Source: an uncultured Eubacterium sp. (lineage in GTDB: Bacteria > Bacillota_A > Clostridia > Lachnospirales > Lachnospiraceae). Taken from it: a stretch of 7,347 nt of DNA. The notes under the pieces were generated by a model. It was given only the letters and a program-made list of their open reading frames with translations. It did no database searches and was not told where the DNA came from. A program made the translations under genes and the position numbers. This document shows positions 1-5,750 of this stretch, one piece after another (position 1 is the stretch's first letter; every line of letters starts with the position of its first letter). Where the stretch lies: the NCBI GenBank assembly GCA_947653505.1, contig CANTHI010000183.1, positions 1 to 7,347 of the forward strand, in the 5' to 3' direction.

Positions 1-1695
1 ATGCCATTAGGAATAGATAGTTTTGAAAAGCTTCGTGCAGAAGGCTATTATTATGTGGATAAAACGGCTTTTATTAAAGAACTTTTATTACAGGAGAGGT
101 TTGAAGTTACGCTGATTACCAGACCCAGACGTTTTGGAAAGACGCTTGCGATGAGTATGCTGGCCGAATTTCTGGACATTCGGAAAAAAAGTGGATGGTT
201 GTTTGAAGGACTGGCGGTGTCACAAGAAAAGGAACTGTGTGAAGCGTGGATGAATCAGTGGCCTGTTTTATCTGTTACATGGAAGGATATTGAAGATCTT
301 AACTTTGAACAGGCACAGGAGCAGATGGCGGCTGTAATCTCAGAGCTGTGCGTGGATCACGGTTATCTGCTGGAACGTACGGATATTGATGAAGCAGATA
401 AAAAGATGCTGCTGCAGCTGCGGAATTTTACGGCATCCGCGACAGCTTTACGCAACAGTCTGTATTTTCTGACGCGGATGATGTATGAGCACTATGGGAA
501 ACCTGTGATCCTGCTGATCGATGAATATGATGTACCACTTGCGAAAGCGAATGAAAATGGATATTACAGACAGATGTTAAACAGTATCCGTGGTATGCTC
601 AGCAAAGCATTGAAATCAAATCGTTATTTAAAGTTTGCAGTCATTACAGGATGTCTGCGTATTTCAGGTGAGAGCATTTTTACGGGAGCAAATCATTTTA
701 CGACGAATGCGCTGGCAGGCAGACGTTTTGAAAGTGTGTTTGGTTTTACAGAAGATGAAGTGAAAGCATTACTGGAGGAACAGGGATTCCTGGGACGTCT
801 TTTGCAAATCAGGCAGTGGTACGATGGATACAGGTTTGGACGTGCACACATTTACTGTCCCTGGGATGTGTTAAATTATGTTAGTGATCTGCAATGTGAC
901 CCGGATGCGGAGCCGGCCGGTTATTGGAAGAATACGAGTCACAATGATCTGATTCGTAATTTTATCAGACAAAAAGAGTATAATATAACAGAAAAACTGG
1001 AAATGCTGCTGGCAGGAGGGACGGTCAGAGTCAGGCTTTGCGAGGATCTGACATATGACTGCCTGTATGCTTCTGAGGAAAACTTCTGGAGTGTTTTGTA
1101 TCTGACAGGATACTTAACAAATGGTTCTGCAGAAGAAGCAGACAGAAAAAAACAGCTATGTGCGGGGGAAGCATTATTACGTATTCCCAATGAAGAGGTG
1201 CGGCAGATTTTTACAGATACAATTGCGGAATGGTTCAAAGACAGTATGACAGAGACGAACCGTCAGCCATTTATCAATGCTTTATGGAATGGAGAAGAAG
1301 ACAGGGCGTCTGCTTTGCTGAATGAGTGGCTGTTTCAGACGATCAGTTATTATAATTATAAGGAAGATTTTTATCATGCATTTCTTGCAGGTATTTTTGC
1401 AGGATTCGGGTATGCGGTACAAAGTGACCGGGAATATGGGGAGGGCAGGCCGGATCTTGTAGTCAGTGATACGAAAAACAGGCGTATCATGGTGATTGAA
1501 ATAAAGCGTTCCAGGACCAGAGAAGCAATGGAAGCTGACTGCGGGATTGCGGTCAGGCAGATTGGGCATAGAAATTATGCGGGTTATTTTCTGGATGATT
1601 ATCAGACAGTCATCTGCTATGGGATCGCATTTTTTAGAAAGCAGTGCAGGATCAGAGGGAAGCTGACAGTGAATCAGGACAGGGAGATCTGGTAA
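1..1695 (+). CDS. AAA-ATPase-like protein with C-terminal PD-(D/E)XK nuclease-like domain
   Basis: A 564-residue protein of the 'predicted AAA-ATPase' family (AAA-ATPase_like plus PDDEXK_9 domain architecture). Visible features are an N-terminal GIDSFEKLR...YYYVDKT block (residues 4-22) typical of the family, a Walker A variant RPRRFGKT (41-48), a Walker B strand VILLIDEYD (169-177), and a C-terminal nuclease-like core with GRPD (Asp485) and the ExK triad EIK (500-502). These proteins are cytoplasmic, abundant and multi-copy in gut Clostridia and Bacteroidetes; their cellular role is not established, though a nucleic-acid or defence function is often guessed. The first codon of the window is the ATG used here, so the ribosome site cannot be seen and the true start may lie upstream; homologues often carry a few extra residues before PLGIDSF. 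The body looks intact, with no frameshift. It is followed within 2 bases by a degraded gene of a related architecture. Confidence 0.9.
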   Translation: MPLGIDSFEKLRAEGYYYVDKTAFIKELLLQERFEVTLITRPRRFGKTLAMSMLAEFLDIRKKSGWLFEGLAVSQEKELCEAWMNQWPVLSVTWKDIEDLNFEQAQEQMAAVISELCVDHGYLLERTDIDEADKKMLLQLRNFTASATALRNSLYFLTRMMYEHYGKPVILLIDEYDVPLAKANENGYYRQMLNSIRGMLSKALKSNRYLKFAVITGCLRISGESIFTGANHFTTNALAGRRFESVFGFTEDEVKALLEEQGFLGRLLQIRQWYDGYRFGRAHIYCPWDVLNYVSDLQCDPDAEPAGYWKNTSHNDLIRNFIRQKEYNITEKLEMLLAGGTVRVRLCEDLTYDCLYASEENFWSVLYLTGYLTNGSAEEADRKKQLCAGEALLRIPNEEVRQIFTDTIAEWFKDSMTETNRQPFINALWNGEEDRASALLNEWLFQTISYYNYKEDFYHAFLAGIFAGFGYAVQSDREYGEGRPDLVVSDTKNRRIMVIEIKRSRTREAMEADCGIAVRQIGHRNYAGYFLDDYQTVICYGIAFFRKQCRIRGKLTVNQDREIW

Positions 1696-1696
1696 A

Positions 1697-2151
1697 TTGC
1701 GCAAAGTATTTAATGTGAACGGGGATTGTAAACCACTATTGCATTATATGGTAAATATTGACGACAGACTGATGCGGATCAAAGCAATGATTGATCAGGG
1801 ACAGTATTTTACGATCAGCCGGGCGCGTCAGTATAGCCTGTATTATTCATCGATGGATTTCTGACTGAGCTGGCAAGAGAGCTATCGGCAGAACAGGCAG
1901 ACTGGATAGAAAAAAATCATTTTGTCAGCAAAGATGGTCTGGATATGGAACGAATCATACAAAAATCTGCCAGTTATTATGCGGATATTTTTGCGCAATC
2001 CAATGAAACATTTCTGGAGGATAATGGAAGGTGCCTGTTTCTGCTTTTTATAAAGCCTCTTATTATAAGGAAATTGCAGGGGCAGTTATCTGATAAAATC
2101 TTTAAAATCATATGGTCATCACTTTCGAAACGTGGTATGATAGGAAGGTAG
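1697..2151 (+). pseudogene. Remnant of a second AAA-ATPase/PD-(D/E)XK-type gene, core deleted and frameshifted
   Basis: Two pieces of one broken gene are seen. From TTG 1697, two bases after the previous stop and about 10 bases after AGGGAG, the frame reads LRKVFNVNGDCKP...HYMVNID...YFTISRARQY and stops at TGA 1862-1864. This matches the N-terminus of the Lachnospiraceae AAA-like family, where RARQY is normally followed by the Walker A motif GKTTT. Here the motif is replaced by SLYYSSMDF and a stop. From about 1861 a different frame reads LTELARELSAEQADW...FVSKDGLDMERIIQK...SNETFLEDNGR..LFLLFIKPLI. This resembles the stretch just before the PD-(D/E)XK domain in the same family; the nuclease motifs then do not appear and the frame stops at 2149-2151. 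The ATPase core and the nuclease catalytic region are therefore missing, with a frame change between the pieces. The family match is from memory; the deletion and frameshift are read directly. A short expressed N-terminal peptide is possible but unlikely to act. Confidence 0.75.
2113..2141 (+). promoter_or_regulatory. Candidate extended -10 promoter for the tautomerase-apt operon
   Basis: TGGTCA (2113-2118, 4 of 6 to TTGACA), a 17-bp spacer, then TATGAT (2136-2141, 5 of 6 to TATAAT) preceded by TGG, giving an extended TGn -10. Transcription would start near 2148, about 37 bases before the ATG at 2185. It lies within the decayed pseudogene tail, which suits a new operon starting here. The call rests on motif matching alone. 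Confidence 0.45.
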
Positions 2152-2184
2152 GAAATCAGGCAAAACAAAAAGGAGCAGAGTATT

Positions 2185-2526
2185 ATGCCATTTATTGATT
2201 CAAAAATCACAGTAAAAGTATCAGAAGAAAAAAAGGAAGTAATTAAAACAGAACTCGGTCAGGCTATTTCTATTTTAGGCAAACCGGAGAGTTTTCTTAT
2301 GGCTGGATTTGATGATGAATACTGTCTGTATATGGGAGGCAGCAGGCTGGAAAGAGGAGCTTTTGTCGCAGTCAGTCTGTTTGGAAATGCATCTTCTGCG
2401 GCCTGTGAGAAGATGACCGCTGAAATCTGCCGTATTTATGAACAGCAGCTGGGAATACCGCAGGATAAAGTATATGTGTCTTATACCAGCATTCGTGACT
2501 GGGGCTGGAATGGAAAAAATTTTTAG
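2185..2526 (+). CDS. MIF-like tautomerase superfamily protein (phenylpyruvate/dopachrome tautomerase-like)
   Basis: A 113-residue protein with the length and layout of macrophage migration inhibitory factor (MIF) homologues. The catalytic N-terminal proline follows the initiator Met (Pro2, Pro1 after Met removal). GKP (32-34) places Lys33 where MIF has its active-site Lys32 in mature numbering. VSLFG (63-67) matches the MIF central strand (CSL), and the C-terminal GWNGKNF (107-113) matches the GWNNSTF ending of MIF. The family forms trimers and tautomerises keto/enol acids in vitro; the physiological substrate of bacterial members is usually unknown. The CxxC oxidoreductase motif of human MIF is absent. 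The start is supported by AGGAG at 2171-2175, nine bases upstream. It is the first gene of a tight same-strand run, 22 bases before apt. Family assignment is firm; the substrate is not inferable. Confidence 0.88.
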   Translation: MPFIDSKITVKVSEEKKEVIKTELGQAISILGKPESFLMAGFDDEYCLYMGGSRLERGAFVAVSLFGNASSAACEKMTAEICRIYEQQLGIPQDKVYVSYTSIRDWGWNGKNF

Positions 2527-2548
2527 GTTAGAAGGAGAATGAGCACAG

Positions 2549-3073
2549 ATGAAAAAGATGGAAGAGTATGTAAGAGCTATACCGGATTTTCCGGAACCAG
2601 GAATTATATTCCGTGATGTTACAAGCGTCCTGCAGGATCCGGATGGATTAAAACTGGCGATTGATTCCATGATCGGTCTGCTGGATGGTGTGGAGTTTGA
2701 TGTTATTGCGGGAACAGAGTCCAGAGGGTTTATGTTTGGCGTACCGATCGCGTACCAGCTTGGGAAAGCATTTGTACCGGTACGCAAAAAAGGGAAACTG
2801 CCTTGTGAAACCATTTCCGCAAAGTACGATCTGGAATATGGCTCTGCTGAAATCGAAATGCACAAGGATGCGATAAAACCAGGACAGAAGGTTGTTCTGG
2901 TAGATGATCTGATTGCAACCGGCGGCACGCTTGCCGCAAGCATCGAGCTGATTGAAAAGCTGGGCGGAACAGTAGAAAAGGTTGTTCTGCTGATGGAACT
3001 GGCTGGATTAAAAGGGCGTGATAAATTAAACGGTTACGAGGTGGCATCTGTCATTACATACGAAGGAAAATAA
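2549..3073 (+). CDS. apt: Adenine phosphoribosyltransferase
   Basis: A 174-residue cytoplasmic enzyme of purine salvage that joins adenine and PRPP to give AMP and pyrophosphate. Signatures seen are FPEPGIIFRD (14-23), the AGTESRGFMFG region (54-64), PVRKKGKLP (77-85), the flexible catalytic-loop region around YDLEYG (93-98), and the PRPP-binding motif VVLVDDLIATGGT (115-127) with the two acidic residues Asp119-Asp120. The length is normal for bacterial Apt (about 170-180). The start at 2549 is preceded by GGAG at 2534-2537; an out-of-frame ATG at 2539 lies between them and is not used by this frame. It sits between the tautomerase (22-base gap) and the YbjQ-family gene (35-base gap), all probably on one transcript. 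Apt is often beside recJ or relA in Firmicutes, so this placement is less common. Confidence 0.97.
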   Translation: MKKMEEYVRAIPDFPEPGIIFRDVTSVLQDPDGLKLAIDSMIGLLDGVEFDVIAGTESRGFMFGVPIAYQLGKAFVPVRKKGKLPCETISAKYDLEYGSAEIEMHKDAIKPGQKVVLVDDLIATGGTLAASIELIEKLGGTVEKVVLLMELAGLKGRDKLNGYEVASVITYEGK

Positions 3074-3108
3074 AAAGCGTAACAGATCAGAAGGATAGGA
3101 GAATAAAA

Positions 3109-3420
3109 ATGGTTATTGTAAATACGGATTATATCGCGGGGCAGGAGCTGGAAATGCTTGGCATGGTCAAAGGAAGCACGATCCAGAGTAAAAATCTTGG
3201 TCATGATATTGGACAGAGCTTTAAAACACTGGTTGGCGGAGAACTGAAATCGTATACAGAGATGATGAATGACGCGAGAGCGCTTGCGACCAGACGTATG
3301 GTCGAAGAAGCTGAAAAGCTGGGCGCTGATGCCGTTGTAAACGTGCGGTTTGCATCAGCATCCGTTATGGCAGGAGCCGCAGAAGTGATGGCATATGGCA
3401 CGGCAGTAAAATTCAGATAA
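3109..3420 (+). CDS. YbjQ/UPF0145 family protein (putative heavy-metal-binding domain)
   Basis: A 103-residue protein with the length and motif order of the YbjQ_1 (formerly DUF74) family. It has an N-terminal IVNTDYIAGQE strand (3-13), a GGELKSYT segment (43-50), a long helix EMMNDARALATRRMVEEAEK (51-70), and the hallmark LGADAVVNVRF (71-81), ending in AYGTAVKF. Family members form small ring-like oligomers and carry a 'heavy-metal-binding' label from structural genomics, but no clear function is established. No membrane segment or signal peptide is seen. AGGAG at 3097-3101, seven bases before the ATG, supports the start. Its stop codon is only two bases before the next gene, which suggests translational coupling to the glycosylase fusion. 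Confidence 0.92.
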   Translation: MVIVNTDYIAGQELEMLGMVKGSTIQSKNLGHDIGQSFKTLVGGELKSYTEMMNDARALATRRMVEEAEKLGADAVVNVRFASASVMAGAAEVMAYGTAVKFR

Positions 3421-3422
3421 GT

Positions 3423-4376
3423 ATGGGAGAATATCAGACAATCCGGCATACATTTGAGCCAGTATGGGATAAGCAGTCCGAAATTCTAATACTCGGAACG
3501 TTTCCGTCGGTAAAATCAAGGGAAAATCATTTTTACTATGGTCATCCGCAAAACCGGTTCTGGAAGCTTCTCGCAGGAATTTACCAGGAGCTGGTACCAG
3601 AAACAATAGAAGAAAAGAAGCAGCTGATCTTAGAGCATCACCTTGCAGTCTGGGATGTGATAGACCAGTGTGATATTATCGGCTCTTCGGACAGCAGTAT
3701 CCGCAATGTCGTGCCGAGCGACCTTGCGGGGCTGCTGGCACAAAGCAATATTCATACGATCATAGCCAATGGTGCAAAAGCATATGATCTGTATCAGAAG
3801 CATCAGATGCCTGTAACCGGACGAAACGCGCTTAAGCTGCCATCTACCAGTCCTGCAAATGCAGCATGGTCTCTGCAACGGCTCCAGGAAGTCTGGGGTG
3901 CAGTGTTGCGGGGGAGCAGAAACCAGGACAAATCCATGCATTTTTTAAGCATTACAGCATCAGATACTATCTGGAAAGAAGTCGGCTTGTTTGCACAAAA
4001 TTGTTCGTGGAGAGCCGGAAAAGCTTTAGCCAGAAGTATGTCTGACAACATTTTTACGGACTGGGAACGTGTAATCGTTGCTTTGTATGAAAAAGATATT
4101 GCAGGTTACTGTACAGTTGCCAAAAAGGACTGTATTGCGGATGTTCCTTATACACCTTATATTGGATATCTGTTTGTCGATGAAAAGTACAGAGGGCAGC
4201 GCCTGGGTCAGAAGCTTATTTCTTATGCCATGTCTTATCTGAGGACGGTAGGATTTCAACAGGTTTTTCTGGTCAGTGATCATGAAAATTTATATGAGAA
4301 ATATGGTTTTCATGTGATTGATAAAAAAGCAGCTCCCTGGGGTGCAATGGAAAAAATCTATATGCATGATTTATAA
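3423..4376 (+). CDS. Fusion of hypoxanthine (deoxyinosine) DNA glycosylase, UDG family 6, with a GNAT N-acetyltransferase
   Basis: A 317-residue two-domain protein. Residues 1-165 match the UDG-superfamily hypoxanthine-DNA glycosylases: motif 1 LGTFPSVKS (24-32), the FYYGHPQNRFW block (37-47) holding the Asn region reported to be catalytic in family 6, and motif 2 LPSTSPANA (139-147). Such enzymes cut out hypoxanthine formed by adenine deamination and start base-excision repair. Residues 170-317 form a GNAT domain: SWRAGKALA (195-203), DWERVIVALYEKDIAGYC (213-230), the acetyl-CoA-binding stretch FVDEKYRGQRLGQKL (251-265), and a C-terminal YEKYGFHVIDKKAAPWG (291-307). The join around SRNQDKSMHF (165-174) is open in one frame with no stop. 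The start is 2 bases after the YbjQ stop and has no clear Shine-Dalgarno, so it probably depends on coupling. The gene ends before a hairpin terminator. Each domain assignment is strong; what the acetyltransferase modifies is unknown. Confidence 0.9.
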   Translation: MGEYQTIRHTFEPVWDKQSEILILGTFPSVKSRENHFYYGHPQNRFWKLLAGIYQELVPETIEEKKQLILEHHLAVWDVIDQCDIIGSSDSSIRNVVPSDLAGLLAQSNIHTIIANGAKAYDLYQKHQMPVTGRNALKLPSTSPANAAWSLQRLQEVWGAVLRGSRNQDKSMHFLSITASDTIWKEVGLFAQNCSWRAGKALARSMSDNIFTDWERVIVALYEKDIAGYCTVAKKDCIADVPYTPYIGYLFVDEKYRGQRLGQKLISYAMSYLRTVGFQQVFLVSDHENLYEKYGFHVIDKKAAPWGAMEKIYMHDL

Positions 4377-4423
4377 GCGGGTATCGCACCGTTCATACGC
4401 GGGACCAGACAGGGAACTTTCAC

Positions 4424-4465
4424 AAAAGCCGGATCGTTTGCTGCTTATGTTGCGTTCCGGCTTTT
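4424..4465. terminator. Bidirectional intrinsic terminator between convergent operons
   Basis: A perfect 10-bp palindromic stem, AAAAGCCGGA (4424-4433) and TCCGGCTTTT (4456-4465), with a 22-base loop. T-runs follow the stem on both strands (TTTTT at 4462-4466; AAAA at 4424-4427 read as T on the minus strand). It lies 48 bases after the glycosylase-GNAT stop and 3 bases beyond the stop of the minus-strand gene, so it can end both transcripts. The loop is longer than usual. Confidence 0.75.
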
Positions 4466-4468
4466 TGC

Positions 4469-5296
4469 TTACAGTTTTTCTGCTTCATTTTGGCATTCAA
4501 ATTCTGTCATATACGTGCGAAACCGAAGAGGAAGCATATTTCTTTGCAGCTTTGGATTTTTACGTTCTGTAATAGCAATAGACTGGCAGAAATGCCGGTA
4601 CAGCATCTGATAGTCAGCTTCCTTATCGGAATAGATTTCCTGATCTTTTGAAAATGGCAGCTCTCCGCGAACGAGATACCACTGCTTTCCCTTTGGATGG
4701 ACCGCATAATACTTTCTATGCTCATCATAGATGGCAAAATCTTCATTTGGCAGCCGGTTGGCAAAGTGGGGCATGATCATCGTAGTAATATCGTTCTTCG
4801 GACTGTAGCGGGCAAGCAGCACACCATCTTTAAGCTCCTGAAAACGCAGAAAACCAAGAATATGGTGAACTTCGATCCCTGTATTGCGGCTTAAACGGAA
4901 AACTTTCTGGATATAATGGTTGCTCAGATGATCCATGAGTCTGCCATTGTAATTACCGCTGATTCCGGTTGCGATAGTATGGTATACGGCATCTGCTTTT
5001 GACGGGTCATGTGATACCATCGCCTGACAAAGCTGTGTATATGCGTCATCACCGAACCGGTTGTAAATGGTACGTAGTACTTTGCAGCTTTTTGTTTCAT
5101 CCGCTGTTACTGTACAGAAGGTGCTAAACAGCCGGTAATTTTCTGGTTCTGCTGTTTGCAGATGGATGGTGTCATGGTTTCTGCGCAGTTCATAAGCGTG
5201 ATATACTCCTGTCAGAATCCCTTCTACAGAGTCCTCGCAGATTAAAATAATTTCTTCTGTGGGATTTTCTGTATGATTTTTTGTGAGTTTAGTCAT
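4469..5296 (-). CDS. TIGR03915-type putative DNA repair/metabolism protein (DUF4130), partner of the radical SAM protein
   Basis: A 275-residue protein of the family found paired with TIGR03916 radical SAM proteins and, in some genomes, fused to a uracil-DNA-glycosylase-like domain. Seen here are the N-terminal IILICEDSVEGILTGVYHAY (16-35), a central HILGFLRFQEL (145-155), the family block HFANRLPNEDFAIYDEHRK (177-195), and the C-terminal QRNMLPLRFRTYMTEF (251-266). Homologues usually start near the ICEDS strand, so about 15 residues are an N-terminal extension. The Met at 5296 is still preferred because AGGAAAGGA (5308-5316) lies 11 bases upstream. No catalytic motif can be named. This copy is not fused to a glycosylase. 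Its partner gene starts the same strand but is about 450 bases away, separated by a repeat element, so this gene may depend on readthrough or on its own unseen promoter. The function 'DNA base modification or repair' is family inference only. Confidence 0.88.
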   Translation of the reverse strand: MTKLTKNHTENPTEEIILICEDSVEGILTGVYHAYELRRNHDTIHLQTAEPENYRLFSTFCTVTADETKSCKVLRTIYNRFGDDAYTQLCQAMVSHDPSKADAVYHTIATGISGNYNGRLMDHLSNHYIQKVFRLSRNTGIEVHHILGFLRFQELKDGVLLARYSPKNDITTMIMPHFANRLPNEDFAIYDEHRKYYAVHPKGKQWYLVRGELPFSKDQEIYSDKEADYQMLYRHFCQSIAITERKNPKLQRNMLPLRFRTYMTEFECQNEAEKL

Positions 5297-5339
5297 AAAT
5301 ATGAGAGTCCTTTCCTGATTTTGAAACAGTCCGGATAAA

Positions 5340-5355
5340 AGATAAGGCGTTACAT
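5340..5355 (+). repeat. 16-base dispersed repeat, copy 1
   Basis: AGATAAGGCGTTACAT. It recurs in the same orientation at 7202-7217 with one change (C to T at position 9). Both copies lie upstream of a minus-strand gene start and to the left of a TTGGC..CGGACGC core, so they may mark the end of one repeat family. Confidence 0.6.
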
Positions 5356-5427
5356 TTTGAAGAACCGGATATATATTGGCCTTCCGGACGCTGGCTGAGG
5401 GAACCGGCCCTGTTTCATTGTTCCGGC

Positions 5428-5589
5428 TTCCAGAAGGTAAGAAGCTCTAAGCATTCTGCATTTACTCTTTGAAACCGGACGGGCGCGACACTTATTTTGT
5501 TTCTGGCTACCGCCAGCAGCTAAAGGTGCCGTTTCGGCTACGCCGCCTGTGTATCGGGCAGAATGCTAAGAGCTTCTAACATTCTGGAA
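5428..5589. repeat. Large imperfect inverted repeat (32-bp arms, 29 of 32 matching) with inner small hairpins
   Basis: The left arm is 5428-5459 (begins TTCCAGAAGG, ends GCATTCTGC) and the right arm is 5558-5589 (begins GCAGAATGC, ends TTCTGGAA). The right arm's complement matches the left arm at 29 of 32 positions. The 98-base interior contains a perfect CTGGC-TACC-GCCAG hairpin (5503-5516) and a GCCG-TTT-CGGC hairpin (5528-5538). Copies of a CGGACGC-containing sequence flank it in inverted orientation (about 5376-5402 and 5623-5663), so the structure is nested. It could be a MITE-like or REP/BIME-like dispersed element, or the template of a structured RNA. No transposase or target duplication is visible. 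Confidence 0.8.
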
Positions 5590-5622
5590 TAGCATGTTCC
5601 GTTTTATCAGGCAAAGTCACAG

Positions 5623-5663
5623 GCAGACAGGTTAACGCCTCCCATCTGGCGTCCGCATAGCCA
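5623..5663 (-). repeat. 41-bp repeat, copy 1 (inverted relative to copy 2)
   Basis: Begins GCAGACAG and contains CGCCTCCCATC and GGCGTCCGCATAGCCA. The reverse complement of 7307-7347 matches it at 37 of 41 positions; three of the four differences lie in a short variable patch after GCAGACAG. The two copies bracket the radical SAM gene and its promoter. Confidence 0.88.
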
Positions 5664-5750
5664 CAATGTATTAAATATCATTTCAGATTTTGCATATTCT
5701 GTTCATCAGTTCAGCTGGCAGCAGGCAGACAGCGGTACCAGTACGCATAG

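Larger units (their letters stand above)
5297..5750. other. 454-base non-coding spacer between radical SAM partner genes, filled mostly by repeat sequence
   Basis: No convincing gene is present on either strand. Moving left to right it holds the ribosome site of the downstream gene (5308-5316), a 16-base repeat at 5340-5355, a weak copy of the CGGACGC repeat core near 5376-5402, a large imperfect hairpin (5428-5589), the 41-bp repeat at 5623-5663, an AT-rich stretch (5664-5710), and the tail of the radical SAM gene's 3' region. No obvious T-tailed terminator follows the radical SAM stop, so readthrough into the TIGR03915 gene is possible. No LexA box was found here. Confidence 0.7.

Noticed and set aside
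1282..1704. A 140-codon minus-strand frame under the AAA-ATPase gene
   Set aside because: Antisense to the conserved PD-(D/E)XK domain, with no recognisable domain; treated as a shadow.
2112..2198. A 28-codon frame from ATG 2112 (begins MVITFETWYDRKV) that looks fairly protein-like
   Set aside because: Too short, overlaps the tautomerase start in another frame and has no clear ribosome site; it may be a further shard of the pseudogene but I could not match it to the family.
2275..2943. A 222-codon open frame on the minus strand opposite the tautomerase and apt genes
   Set aside because: It lies antisense to two well-recognised genes, has serine/isoleucine-rich low-information content, no family resemblance and no clear ribosome site; it is a shadow frame.
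5376..5402. A third copy of the 41-bp repeat (TTGGC..T.CGGACGC.GG)
   Set aside because: Only the core of about 19 bases agrees, with several mismatches and gaps afterwards; mentioned as a weak flank of the nested element and not called as a separate repeat.
5340..5410. A separate promoter for the TIGR03915-type gene (TATATA or TATCTT as -10)
   Set aside because: No acceptable -35 hexamer lies at 16-18 bp from either candidate, and no LexA box is present, so I do not call it.
5428..5589. CRISPR array or rho-independent terminator
   Set aside because: There is one inverted pair and no regularly spaced direct repeats, and no T-run follows either arm, so neither label fits.
5340..5665. Complete insertion sequence
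   Set aside because: No transposase frame and no clear target-site duplication are visible in the spacer.
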